Shown here piece by piece: positions 7,894 to 16,208 of a stretch of DNA of 64,000 bases. The translations under genes and the position numbers were made by a program. Positions within the stretch are counted from its first letter, which is position 1. Each line of letters begins with the position of its first letter. This stretch comes from Xanthobacteraceae bacterium (lineage in GTDB: Bacteria > Pseudomonadota > Alphaproteobacteria > Rhizobiales > Xanthobacteraceae): assembly GCA_030041005.1 (NCBI GenBank), contig JASHOR010000076.1:56968-120967 (forward strand). The letters run 5' to 3'. The notes beneath the pieces were generated by a model, which made no database searches, was not told the DNA's origin, and saw nothing but the letters and a program-made list of their open reading frames with translations.

Positions 7894-9165
7894 TCACTTC
7901 ACGTGATCTCCGTAACCGGGCAGCGGATCGACCACGGTGATTTGTTTGACCGGGAAATTGGAAACGATCTCGATGTCCTTCTTGTGCACGATCAGCATTT
8001 CCTCGATGCGCACCCCGTAGCGGTATTTCTTGCCGTGCTGCGTCTCCAGCGCAAAGGTCATTCCTTCCTGGATCTCGACCGGATGATCGAGCGACCAGAT
8101 GCGGGAAATGACCGGCGGGTCGTATTGGGCGAGGCCCAGCCCGTGGCCCCAGAGATTGGCCGCCGCCTGATCCTCGTCTTCGTAACCCCAGGTCTTCATC
8201 GCTGAGGGCCATTTTTGTGCGATGTCGCGCGTGGTGGCGCCGACCTTGACTGCGCCGATCGAGTCGTAGAGCCACTTGAGCGCGATCTCGTAGGTCTCTT
8301 TCTGCTCCTTGGTCGGCTCCTTGCCGACGCAATAGGTGCGGTAATAGCAGGACTTGTAGCCGTTCCAGGTCAGCGCCGCCAAATCCATGAAAACGATGTC
8401 GCCGGGCTGGATGATGCGGTCGGAGAAATTGCGCCAGTTCGGCCAGGTGTTGGGACCCGACGAGACGATGACGTCTTCCACGTCCTCCATGCCGGGGATG
8501 TTGTAGAGATACTGCATCAGGTGCGCGGTCACCTGGTTCTCGGTGATGCCGGGGCGCAGGAATTTCATGCATTCCCAGTGCGTGGCGTCGCCGATGGCGC
8601 CGACGATGCGGAAGCATTCCTGCTCGTCCTCGTTCTTGACCGCGCGCGCCTCCATCATCGGCGTCATGCCGTCGGCCCAGTTGATCTTCTCTTCCTTGAA
8701 AATGTTGAGCATATTGATGTCGACGAAGTCGCAGCCGAGTTTTTCTCCGGCGACGCCGTTTTCCTTCATCGCCTGCTTCACCGCCTTGGTGAACTTCGTC
8801 ACCTGTGCCGTGGCGGCCGGGCCGGCGGCGCCTTTGATCCAGGCGAACGAATGGCGCACGTTCTCCTTCGGAATCCACGGCGAGTGGCGCTCGATCTGGA
8901 AGCCGATGTCGCCCTGTTCGAACACGATCGGCCGGCCGTCGCCGCACAGCATGGCGTAGCGCAGTCCCGGCTTGAGCCGGCACCAGCCCGGCGTCAGCGT
9001 GCCGGTGATGTAGCGCACGTTTTCGTCGTACATGCAAAGAAGCGCGCCGAGCTTGTGCTTCTTCATCATGGCCCGCGCGCGCTCGATGCGGTACTCGCGC
9101 AGCCGATCCCAATTGACGCGCTGCTGCCAGTCCATGCCGGCAATGCCGAAATTCGCGGTGCCCAT
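7894..9165 (-). CDS. M24 family peptidase-like enzyme with an altered metal site
   Basis: A 423-residue pita-bread-fold protein of the Xaa-Pro peptidase/creatinase/DddP superfamily. The N-terminal domain covers about 1-170 and the catalytic domain about 175-415. The expected metal ligands are the first Asp (VFMDLAAL), His (LWGHGLGLAQYDPP), Glu (FALETQH) and Glu (VRIEEMLIV), all present. The second Asp, normally in GYxSDxTRT, is replaced: the segment reads GYKSCYYRTYCVG, and the spacing from the first Asp is one longer. It may bind a single metal or none, as creatinase-type members do, so peptidase activity is doubtful. GGGAGG precedes the ATG. It sits among catabolic genes with no obvious operon partner. 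Confidence 0.78.
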   Translation of the reverse strand: MGTANFGIAGMDWQQRVNWDRLREYRIERARAMMKKHKLGALLCMYDENVRYITGTLTPGWCRLKPGLRYAMLCGDGRPIVFEQGDIGFQIERHSPWIPKENVRHSFAWIKGAAGPAATAQVTKFTKAVKQAMKENGVAGEKLGCDFVDINMLNIFKEEKINWADGMTPMMEARAVKNEDEQECFRIVGAIGDATHWECMKFLRPGITENQVTAHLMQYLYNIPGMEDVEDVIVSSGPNTWPNWRNFSDRIIQPGDIVFMDLAALTWNGYKSCYYRTYCVGKEPTKEQKETYEIALKWLYDSIGAVKVGATTRDIAQKWPSAMKTWGYEDEDQAAANLWGHGLGLAQYDPPVISRIWSLDHPVEIQEGMTFALETQHGKKYRYGVRIEEMLIVHKKDIEIVSNFPVKQITVVDPLPGYGDHVK

Positions 9166-9318
9166 TGGTCGCCTCCCGCTTCGCCTTGTCTGGGGCCACC
9201 TGTGTCCGAAAAAACCTGACCGTGCAAGCTCTTGATAGGCTGAGGCCGGGAGATTTTCGCGACGTTGATGTCACAGCCCGGGCGGCGGGCTCCGGCTTCA
9301 CTGAACGGGGTAGCCTGG

Positions 9319-9389
9319 TGTGGCGGTTCAGAAGTCCGCATCATTCCTGCCGCGACCTCGTCATGCGGATTTCTGAACCAAAGCCGCAC
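9319..9389. repeat. REPIN-like hairpin, first of a pair
   Basis: 17-bp arms at 9325-9341 (GGTTCAGAAGTCCGCAT) and 9363-9379 pair with one G-T wobble, and outer bases GTGTGGC / GCCGCAC extend the stem. It is followed at once by a second hairpin, giving a paired palindrome. The 9166-9662 gap holds this pair and no gene that I recognise. Confidence 0.75.
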
Positions 9390-9391
9390 GA

Positions 9392-9477
9392 GATCAATAA
9401 GTTGCTGGTGTCCTTCGATTCCGAAGTTCGCAAACGAGGGTGCCGCATAATGATGCGAACTTCGGAATCGGGACACT
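9392..9477. repeat. REPIN-like hairpin, second of the pair; 86-bp block duplicated at 47301
   Basis: Perfect 17-bp arms CGATTCCGAAGTTCGCA (9416-9432) and 9454-9470, with outer GTGTCC / GGACAC pairing. The 86-bp block starting GATCAATAAGTTGC is identical to 47301-47386 at 83 of 86 positions, and the three differences lie outside the main stem. Confidence 0.85.
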
Positions 9478-9662
9478 GGCAGTAGGCAGGGGAGGCGGCA
9501 CGCTTCGTCAATCGACTCGAGCTACGGACTGCGCCGGCTGCGGCCAAGAACTGACGACAGATAGCGGCCCTGCCCGAACGCCCTTATGTAAGAGGCTGCC
9601 AGGATTCCATCCCGGCCATCGAACTGCTTCGTCCATCCGTCAGCTAAAGCGGTGCTTCCTTC

Positions 9663-10586
9663 ATGAAAATTGCAATCATGGCGACCGGCGGGGTCGGCGG
9701 CTATTTCGGCGGGCGCCTCGCGGCGGCCGGCGAAGATGTGCATTTTATCGCCCGCGGCGCGCATCTGGCAGCGCTGCGCGGCAACGGGCTCGTGCTCAAA
9801 AGCGCCAACGGCGACCTTCATCTCAAGCCTGTCTCTGCCACCGACGATCCGGCGCAGATCGGCCCGGTCGACATCATCCTGTTCGCGGTCAAGCAATATG
9901 ACACCGAGACTGCGGCAAAGCTGATCAAGCCCTTGATTGGCGCCGACACCGCCGCCATCACGCTGCAGAACGGCATGGACAAGGACGAGCGGCTCTGCGC
10001 AGTGCTCGGTCGCGAGCACGTCATGGAGGGCGCCGCTTACATCACCGGCGCCGGCGTCGCGTCTCCAGGCGTCATCACCCATGTCGGCAAGGTGGCGCGC
10101 ATCATCTTCGGCGAGGCCGACGGCAGGCGGAGCGCGCGCGGCGAGCGTTTCCTTGCCGCCTGCCAGAACGCCGGCATCGACGCTACCCTTTCCACCGACA
10201 TCGCCAAAGACCTTTGGGCGAAATTCGCGCTGCTGTCGGCGTTCAGCGGCGTCTCCAGCGTGCTGCGCCAGCCGGTCGGCGCGATCCTGGGCGACCCCGA
10301 CACGCGCAAGCTGTTCAACGATGCGATCGCGGAAGCGATTGCGGTGGCCAAGGCCAAGGGCATCGATCTCGGCGCCGACTACCTACCGCGTCAGGTTGCA
10401 TTCAGCGCCGGCATTCCGCCGGAAACCAAATCGTCGATGCAGATGGACCTCGAGGCCGGCCGCCGGCTCGAACTCGACTGGATGTCCGGCGCAGTCGCCC
10501 GCATCGGCGACGAACTGGGCGTGCCGACGCCTGTGCATCGCTTCCTCTATGCGGCGCTGAAGCTGTGGGCGAATGGAAAGAAGTGA
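9663..10586 (+). CDS. panE: 2-dehydropantoate 2-reductase family protein
   Basis: A 307-residue NADPH-dependent ketopantoate reductase-fold enzyme. The N-terminal Rossmann motif is ATGGVGGYFGGRLAAAG (residues 7-23). The C-terminal helical domain carries the Lys in TDIAKDLWAKFALLSAFSG and the Glu/Ser-containing ETKSSMQMDLEAGRRLELD segment expected for substrate binding. In pantothenate synthesis it would reduce ketopantoate to pantoate. The family is often multi-copy in soil alphaproteobacteria and the neighbours are catabolic, so a paralogue acting on another 2-keto acid is equally possible. The gene ends at a hairpin repeat facing the convergent FAH gene. Confidence 0.82.
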   Translation: MKIAIMATGGVGGYFGGRLAAAGEDVHFIARGAHLAALRGNGLVLKSANGDLHLKPVSATDDPAQIGPVDIILFAVKQYDTETAAKLIKPLIGADTAAITLQNGMDKDERLCAVLGREHVMEGAAYITGAGVASPGVITHVGKVARIIFGEADGRRSARGERFLAACQNAGIDATLSTDIAKDLWAKFALLSAFSGVSSVLRQPVGAILGDPDTRKLFNDAIAEAIAVAKAKGIDLGADYLPRQVAFSAGIPPETKSSMQMDLEAGRRLELDWMSGAVARIGDELGVPTPVHRFLYAALKLWANGKK

Positions 10587-10590
10587 CCTT

Positions 10591-10614
10591 CCTCTCCCCG
10601 CGTGCGCGGAGAGG
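10591..10614. repeat. CCTCTCCC-type hairpin between convergent genes
   Basis: CCTCTCCCCGCG-TG-CGCGGAGAGG lies exactly between the panE-like stop (10586) and the FAH stop (10620). The stem is strong, but there is no T-tract, so it is a possible shared transcript-end hairpin rather than a standard terminator. Confidence 0.7.
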
Positions 10615-10619
10615 TGATT

Positions 10620-11471
10620 TCACTTCTTGAACTTCACCACCTTCTGCCGCTGCTCGCCAAGGCCGTCGATGCCGAGCGTCACTACGTCGCCCGCCTTCAA
10701 GAACTTCGGCTCAGGCTTTATGCCGAGCCCGACGCCGGGCGGCGTGCCGGTGATGATGACATCGCCCGGCTCCATGACGAAATATTGCGAGCAGGCCCAG
10801 ACGATGTGGCGGCAGTCGAAGATCATGGTCGAGGTGTTGCCGCGTTGGCGTTTTTCGCCGTTGACGTCGAGCCACATGTCGAGGTTTTGCGGGTTCTTGA
10901 TCTCGTCCTTGGTGACAAGCCACGGCCCGAGCGGGCCGAACGTCTCGCAGCCCTTGCCCTTGGTCCATTGGCCGGCGCGCTCGATCTGAAAGACGCGCTC
11001 GGATACGTCGTTGGCAAGGCAGTAGCCGGCGACCACGTCGAGCGCCTTGTCTTTCGACAGATAGCGCGCGCGGCTGCCGATGATGATGCCGAGCTCCACC
11101 TCCCAGTCGAGTTTCGAGGAATCCTTCGGCATGATGGTGTCGTCGTTCGGCCCGCAGATGCAGGTCGGCGCCTTGTTGAAGATCACCGGTTCCTTCGGGA
11201 TCGCCATTCCTGCTTCGGCGGCATGGTCGGAATAATTGAGCCCGATGGCGATGAAGTTGCCGACGCCGCCGACGCAGGGACCGATCCGCGGCCTGCCTTT
11301 GACCAGCGGCAGCTTTTCCGGGTTGAGCTTGCGCAGCTTGGCCAGCCCCTTTGGCGACAGCGCCTCGCCCGCGAGATCGGGAACGATTTTCGACAGATCG
11401 CGGATGCGCCCTTGCGCGTCGAGCATGCCGGGTTTTTCGCGGCCGGGTGCGCCATAGCGAAGAAGTTTCAT
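10620..11471 (-). CDS. FAH family protein (2,4-diketo-acid hydrolase/ureidoglycolate lyase-like)
   Basis: A 283-residue FAH-fold enzyme starting at the ATG at 11471, where AAGGAG is well spaced. The metal-binding Glu pair is in LDWEVELGIIIGS and the Asp in CLANDVSERVFQ. GPLGPWLVTKDEI and IITGTPPGVGLG close the active site. The VGLNYSDHAAEAG lid motif is typical of the subgroup containing 2,4-diketo-3-deoxy-L-fuconate hydrolase and ureidoglycolate lyase-like proteins. It is distinct from the FAH at 274-1116. The SDR gene lies 36 bases upstream on the same strand, so SDR and FAH are probably cotranscribed as an oxidation-then-hydrolysis pair for a sugar-acid or aromatic intermediate. Confidence 0.88.
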   Translation of the reverse strand: MKLLRYGAPGREKPGMLDAQGRIRDLSKIVPDLAGEALSPKGLAKLRKLNPEKLPLVKGRPRIGPCVGGVGNFIAIGLNYSDHAAEAGMAIPKEPVIFNKAPTCICGPNDDTIMPKDSSKLDWEVELGIIIGSRARYLSKDKALDVVAGYCLANDVSERVFQIERAGQWTKGKGCETFGPLGPWLVTKDEIKNPQNLDMWLDVNGEKRQRGNTSTMIFDCRHIVWACSQYFVMEPGDVIITGTPPGVGLGIKPEPKFLKAGDVVTLGIDGLGEQRQKVVKFKK

Positions 11472-11507
11472 CAAAGTCTCCTTGGCTCGGTATTTTTGGC
11501 AACTTCC

Positions 11508-12287
11508 TCAGAACGCGCCCGGGAATCTGCCGCCATCGATGAGAATATTCTGCCCTGTGATATAGCCGGCCTGCGCCGAGCATAGGAACGCGCAGGTGGC
11601 GCCGAATTCGTCGGCCGTGCCGAGCCGGCGCGCGGGAACCGACTCGATGTTGGCCGCCAAAGCTTCGTCGTAGCTCGTGCCCTTCTTCTTGGCCGTCGAT
11701 ACCACGTTGGAACGGAAACGGTCGGTGTCGAAGATGCCCGGCAGCATGAAATTGATGGTGACGTTGGCGGCGGCAACCGAGCGGGCGACGCCGGAGAGGA
11801 AGGCAGTCAATCCGGCGCGCGCGCCCGACGACAGGTCGAGGCCGAACAGCGGCATCTTCACCGAGCCTGAGGTGATGTTGACGATGCGGCCGAATTTTTT
11901 TGCCACCATCGGGTCGAGCGCCTTCTGCACCAGCTCCACGGCGACGATCATGTTGCCGATCACGCCGTCGACCATCTTTTGCCGGTCTAGCTCGCGAAAG
12001 TCGCGAAACGGCGGGCCGGCGTTATTATTGACCAGGATATCCGGCTCCGGACAAGCCGCGAACAGCGCCTCTTGACCTTGGGGCGAGGCGACGTCGGCTG
12101 CCACCGCGGTGATCTTGGCGCCGGTTCGCTTGCGCAGTTCGTCGGCTGTCGCCGCCAGCCGATCCTTATCGCGGCCGTTGATGACGACCTCGCAGCCCGC
12201 TTCGGCGAGTCGCTCGGCGCAGGCGCGGCCGAGCCCCCGGCTCGAGGCGCAGACAATGGCCTTTCGGCCGGCAATCCCAAGGTCCAT
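11508..12287 (-). CDS. SDR family oxidoreductase with an atypical active site
   Basis: A 259-residue short-chain dehydrogenase/reductase. The start at 12287 is preceded by GGGGGGAG; the frame is open upstream but has no homology there. The cofactor motif reads ASSRGLGRACAERLA, and the strand-4 motif reads NNNAGPP. The catalytic Ser is retained (VNITSGSVKMP), but the region that should carry YxxxK reads LDLSSGARAGLT: the Tyr is absent and the Lys is Arg. This SSGAR/SNGAR subgroup is recurrent among proteobacterial SDRs and often lies in catabolic clusters. It either uses other residues or a reaction that does not need the Tyr. It probably shares an operon with the FAH downstream. Confidence 0.83.
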   Translation of the reverse strand: MDLGIAGRKAIVCASSRGLGRACAERLAEAGCEVVINGRDKDRLAATADELRKRTGAKITAVAADVASPQGQEALFAACPEPDILVNNNAGPPFRDFRELDRQKMVDGVIGNMIVAVELVQKALDPMVAKKFGRIVNITSGSVKMPLFGLDLSSGARAGLTAFLSGVARSVAAANVTINFMLPGIFDTDRFRSNVVSTAKKKGTSYDEALAANIESVPARRLGTADEFGATCAFLCSAQAGYITGQNILIDGGRFPGAF

Positions 12288-12411
12288 TCCCGACTCCCCC
12301 CGGTCCACTGTTGGGCGCGACACCAGGCCGCCATGCCCTGTAGGAGTTGCTGTTCTCGTAACACGGCAATGGCAAGTCAACGGCCGAATCGGCTTAAAGC
12401 CCCTCCGCAGC

Positions 12412-13155
12412 ATGCCCGACGTATCATTCCTGCAGCTCTCGCTGATCGTTGGCCTGGCGGCCGTTTCAGGCATCACCGGCGGAATCGCCGGCTACGGCAC
12501 CGGCGCGCTGATGCCGCTCGTGCTGGTGCCGCTCGTCGGCGCCAAGCCGGTCGTGCCGATCATTGCCATTTCGGCGATGTTCACCAATTCGGCGCGTGTT
12601 GCTGCGTTCCGCAAGCGGCTGGATGCGCGGCGCGCCGTGATCGCGCTCGTCTGTGCGCTGCCGACCTGCGTGCTGGGCGCATGGCTCTACACGCTGCTGT
12701 CGGGCCGCGGCGCCGCTGTGGTCATCGGCGTGACGCTGATTGCCACCGTGCCGCTGCGCCGCATTCTCAAACGGCGGGGTCGCCGGCTCGGCACAAAGGG
12801 CTATGCGGCAGGCGCGGTCGTCTGGGGCATCGTGGTCGGCGGCACGACCGGGGCGGGCGTCATTCTGCTGTCGCTGTTGATGGCAGCCGGCCTCGAAGGC
12901 GCTGCCGTGATCGCCACCGACGCCATGGTGTCCTTGGTCGTCGGTGTCATCAAGCTCTTGGTGTTCGGCCTTGCCGGCGTCATTACGCCGGCGGTGCTTT
13001 TGATCGGGCTCATCATCGGTGCGATCGGCTTCTGCACGACGTTTCTCGCCCGTCTGATCGTCGAGCGATTGCCGGTCGGAGCGCATACCGCCATCCTCGA
13101 CGCCGTCGTGCTTCTGGGCGGCGGCATCATGATCGTCGATGCGCTATGGCCTTAG
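12412..13155 (+). CDS. TSUP (TauE/SafE) family membrane permease
   Basis: A 247-residue integral membrane protein with about eight hydrophobic helices in two repeats, typical of the TauE/SafE family (sulfite, sulfoacetate and other organic-anion export). The duplicated glycine-rich helix starts are visible as ITGGIAGYGTGALMP and VGGTTGAGVILLSL. The start is placed at the ATG at 12412 because upstream frame residues lack membrane character and overlap the divergent SDR promoter region. It is divergent from the SDR-FAH pair with 124 bases between starts, consistent with a transporter for the same pathway. Substrate unknown. Confidence 0.82.
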   Translation: MPDVSFLQLSLIVGLAAVSGITGGIAGYGTGALMPLVLVPLVGAKPVVPIIAISAMFTNSARVAAFRKRLDARRAVIALVCALPTCVLGAWLYTLLSGRGAAVVIGVTLIATVPLRRILKRRGRRLGTKGYAAGAVVWGIVVGGTTGAGVILLSLLMAAGLEGAAVIATDAMVSLVVGVIKLLVFGLAGVITPAVLLIGLIIGAIGFCTTFLARLIVERLPVGAHTAILDAVVLLGGGIMIVDALWP

Positions 13156-13192
13156 CGATACCGCTTCCCATGATGCCTGCACGGCGAATCCG

Positions 13193-14086
13193 CTAAGGCC
13201 ACTTCACTATCGGCGGCATGGAGGACAGGATCGACTCGACATTGCCGCCGGTGCGCAGGCCGAAAATGGTGCCGCGGTCGTAGAGCAGGTTGAACTCGAC
13301 ATAGCGCCCGCGTCGTACGAGCTGTTCCTCGCGCTCGGCTTCGGTCCATGGCTTTGTGAAATTTCGCCGCACCAGCTCGGGATAAATATGAAAAAACGCG
13401 CGGCCGACCTCCTGCGTGAAGGCGAAGTCGGCATCGAAATCGCCGCTATCCAGCCAGTCGTAAAAGATGCCGCCGATGCCGCGCATCTCGCCGCGGTGCT
13501 TCAGGTAGAAATAGTCGTCGCACCAGGCCTTGAACTTGTCGTAGGGCGCGACGGCTGCATGGGCGTCGCAGGCTTCCTTCATGGCGGCGTGAAAGGCGAG
13601 GCTGTCCGGATCGTGCTGCGTGCGGCGGCGTTCGAGCACAGGCGTGAGGTCGGCGCCGCCGCCGAACCACGCCCTGGTGGTGACGACATAGCGCGTGTTC
13701 ATGTGCGCCGCCGGCGCGTGCGGATTGTGCGGGTGCGCGATCAGCGAGATGCCGGTGGCGAAAAAGCGCGGGTCGTCGGCCGCACCCGGTATCTCCTTGC
13801 GGAATTCGGGGGCGAATTCGCCGAACACGGTGGAGACGTGAACGCCTACCTTCTCGAAGACGCGGCCTTGCATGATCGCCATGACGCCGCCGCCACCAGG
13901 GGCGCCGGTATGATCGGCGCGGCTCCACGGCGTGCGCTTAAAACGGCCGGCGGCCCGATCTGCCAGCGGCGCGCCGGCGGGAAGACTGTCCTCGACCGCC
14001 TCGCATGCGACGACGATTTGATCGCGCAGCGATTCGAACCACGCCTGCGTGCGTGCCTTCCGGTTCTTGATCTCGTCGCTATCCAT
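13193..14086 (-). CDS. hemF: Aerobic coproporphyrinogen III oxidase
   Basis: HemF, 297 residues, oxidatively decarboxylates coproporphyrinogen III to protoporphyrinogen IX with O2 in haem synthesis; cytoplasmic homodimer. Family landmarks are all present: [49 protein letters not shown], the [20 protein letters not shown] segment with its conserved His and Arg, and the C-terminal [19 protein letters not shown] plus SMPP. Length is normal. It is convergent with the TSUP gene. The nearby trmL runs in the same direction upstream. Confidence 0.96.
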   Translation of the reverse strand: MDSDEIKNRKARTQAWFESLRDQIVVACEAVEDSLPAGAPLADRAAGRFKRTPWSRADHTGAPGGGGVMAIMQGRVFEKVGVHVSTVFGEFAPEFRKEIPGAADDPRFFATGISLIAHPHNPHAPAAHMNTRYVVTTRAWFGGGADLTPVLERRRTQHDPDSLAFHAAMKEACDAHAAVAPYDKFKAWCDDYFYLKHRGEMRGIGGIFYDWLDSGDFDADFAFTQEVGRAFFHIYPELVRRNFTKPWTEAEREEQLVRRGRYVEFNLLYDRGTIFGLRTGGNVESILSSMPPIVKWP

Positions 14087-14163
14087 GCTGATTCGAATTT
14101 CGCCATGAATGCCGAATGGCGCCCCTCAACAATGGCAATTGCGAGTTGGTGCTGTCCAGAATG

Positions 14164-14616
14164 TCATGATCCTTGGGTCTGCCGCAGCGCCTCGCCGGCA
14201 GCCATGGCGGCGGCAAGCGCGACGTTGAGCGACCGCAGGCCCCGGCGCATCGGAATGAGGAGGCGCGCATCGGCCGCGGCGTGAACCTCCGCCGGCACGC
14301 CAGCCGATTCGCGTCCGAACAGCAGCACGTCGTCCGCCCGATAGGCGTAATCCAGGTAGGACGTGGTTGCGAGCGTTGTGAACAGCACAAGCCGATGGTG
14401 ATGATCCCGACGCCAAGTCTCGAATGCGGGCCAGGAGGAATGCCGGACCAATACGACGGCGTCGAGATAGTCCATTCCGGCCCGGCGAAAGGCCCGATCC
14501 GAGGTGGGGAATCCCGCGGGTGCGACGATGTGCGCGTCGAGGCCGAGGCAGGCGGCGAGGCGCAGGATGGTTCCCGTGTTCTGCGGAATATCGGGCTGGT
14601 AAAGTGCGATGTGCAT
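14164..14616 (-). CDS. trmL: tRNA (cytidine(34)-2'-O)-methyltransferase
   Basis: TrmL, a compact SPOUT-class enzyme (150 residues) that 2'-O-methylates the wobble base of tRNA-Leu isoacceptors with S-adenosylmethionine. The N-terminus MHIALYQPDIPQNTGT and the knot motifs LLFGRESAGVP, IPMRRGLRSLNVALAAA are diagnostic. The start is put at the second in-frame ATG (14616) because the family begins directly with this strand. It is divergent from the cytochrome b gene, the usual arrangement in related genomes where the Rieske gene would come next. Confidence 0.92.
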   Translation of the reverse strand: MHIALYQPDIPQNTGTILRLAACLGLDAHIVAPAGFPTSDRAFRRAGMDYLDAVVLVRHSSWPAFETWRRDHHHRLVLFTTLATTSYLDYAYRADDVLLFGRESAGVPAEVHAAADARLLIPMRRGLRSLNVALAAAMAAGEALRQTQGS

Positions 14617-14843
14617 CGGCATCGGCCGTCATGGTCAGGCCACACTTGCACTCCAGCGGCAAGGATGCCAATAGAACGCCGCCGGATCGCGTCGCTTCCG
14701 ACCTCCCCCAGGCCGGTGCGACCGGGCCATCCACCGAACCGCGTTTGCCTGCCGCCTCGGCCGGCTCAGGGGGCAGGGCGAGGGCGGTGCGCAGCGCGCA
14801 CAGCGCGGATGGTCAAGCGGTAAGATTGAAGAGGGTCGACACG

Positions 14844-14918
14844 GTGACTGCAATCTCAACGGCGGAGCCAAGACGCCGGGACGTTTCTTCCGCTTTCGCG
14901 ATTGTCGGCCAGGCTTAA
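14844..14918 (+). pseudogene. petA: 24-codon remnant at the Rieske (petA) position
   Basis: A GTG-started frame of 24 codons with an AAGAGGG ribosome site. Its product, [20 protein letters not shown] plus VGQA, matches the short N-terminus of rhizobial Rieske proteins, which read roughly MTTxSTAEPTRRDFL before the Tat-type membrane anchor. The frame then stops eight bases before cytochrome b. No CTHLGC or CPCHGS cluster-binding motif occurs anywhere in the window. This looks like petA reduced by deletion of almost the whole gene; misassembly is the alternative. The frame and homology of the last ten residues are uncertain. Confidence 0.55.
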
Positions 14919-14926
14919 GGTTCACT

Positions 14927-16195
14927 ATGAGCGGACATCCCACCTATCAGCCGCAAAGCCCCTTTATGAAGTGGATGGAGCGGCGGCTGCCTATCGGCAG
15001 CCTCGTTTATTCGTCATTCGTCGCCTACCCGACACCGCGCAATCTAAACTATTGGTGGACGTTCGGCGGCATTCTCAGCTTCATGCTGCTCGTGCAGATC
15101 GTGACCGGCGTCGTGCTGGCGATGCACTACACGCCGAATGTCAATCTCGCCTTCAATTCCGTTGAAGGCATCATGCGCGACGTCAATTACGGTTGGCTGC
15201 TGCGCTACATCCACGCCACCGGCGCCTCGTTCTTCTTCGCCGCCGTTTATATCCACATCGCCCGCGGCATGTATTACGGCTCCTACAAGGAGCCGCGCGA
15301 GGTCTTGTGGATCCTCGGGGTCATCCTGTTCCTGCTCATGGTGGTCACCGGCTTCATGGGCTACGTGCTGCCCTGGGGGCAGATGAGCTACTGGGCGGCG
15401 ACCGTGATCACCAACCTGTTCTCGGCGCTCCCGGTCGTCGGCCACGGCATCGTCACCTGGCTGTGGGGCGGCTACGCGGTCGGCAACCCGACGCTCAACC
15501 GCTTCTACTCGCTGCACTACCTGCTGCCGTTCATCATCGCCGGCGTGGTCGTGCTGCATGTCTGGGCGCTGCACATGGTCGGACAGAACAACCCGACCGG
15601 CGTCGAGCCGAAGACGGAGAAGGACACGGTCGCGTTCACGCCCTATGCCACCGTCAAGGACGCGTTCTTCGTCGGCGTGTTCTGCATCGTGTTCGCTTAT
15701 TTCATCTTCTATATCCCCAACTATCTGATGCATTCGGACAACTATATTCCCGCCAATCCGAGCCAGACGCCGACGCATATCGTTCCCGAATGGTATTATC
15801 TGCCGTTCTACGCGATCCTGCGCGCGATCCCGAACAAGCTTTTGGGCGTGTGCGCGCTGGGGACCTCGATCATCATTCTCGCGTTCATGCCGTGGCTCGA
15901 CACCTCGCCGGTGCGTTCGGCAAATTACCGCCCGCTGTTCCGGCAGTTTCTGCTGATCCTGTTCGCGGTGGTGATCGGGCTTGGCTATCTCGGCTCGCAG
16001 GAGCCGGTCGGCGGCTATGTGATCGCCGCGCGACTTTTGACAGCGTACTATTTCGCTTTCTTCTTCATCATCCTGCCGCTGTTAGGCCTGTTGGAAAAGC
16101 CCAAGCCCCTGCCGAACTCGATCTCCGAATCGGTGCTGGGTAAAGGCGCTTCAGCCGGTGCGTCGGGCCTGCCGCCATCGGGCGGCAAGAAATAG
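14927..16195 (+). CDS. petB: Ubiquinol-cytochrome c reductase cytochrome b subunit
   Basis: Cytochrome b of complex III, 422 residues with eight transmembrane helices. The four haem-ligating His residues lie in the AMHYTP-RYIHATG and [16 protein letters not shown] helix pairs. The quinol-oxidation-site motif PEWY is present ([10 protein letters not shown]), and [13 protein letters not shown] marks the cd helix. The protein ends after helix 8 ([11 protein letters not shown]) with a short Gly/Ser tail, so it is not fused to cytochrome c1. Cytochrome c1 follows 13 bases later. It works in the inner membrane with c1 and a Rieske subunit that is not found intact here. Confidence 0.97.
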   Translation: MSGHPTYQPQSPFMKWMERRLPIGSLVYSSFVAYPTPRNLNYWWTFGGILSFMLLVQIVTGVVLAMHYTPNVNLAFNSVEGIMRDVNYGWLLRYIHATGASFFFAAVYIHIARGMYYGSYKEPREVLWILGVILFLLMVVTGFMGYVLPWGQMSYWAATVITNLFSALPVVGHGIVTWLWGGYAVGNPTLNRFYSLHYLLPFIIAGVVVLHVWALHMVGQNNPTGVEPKTEKDTVAFTPYATVKDAFFVGVFCIVFAYFIFYIPNYLMHSDNYIPANPSQTPTHIVPEWYYLPFYAILRAIPNKLLGVCALGTSIIILAFMPWLDTSPVRSANYRPLFRQFLLILFAVVIGLGYLGSQEPVGGYVIAARLLTAYYFAFFFIILPLLGLLEKPKPLPNSISESVLGKGASAGASGLPPSGGKK

Positions 16196-16208
16196 CGGGG
16201 GACTGAAG

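Noticed and set aside
9166..9662. Short frames in the repeat-containing gap considered as genes
   Set aside because: They all run through hairpin repeats and show no family pattern or ribosome site.
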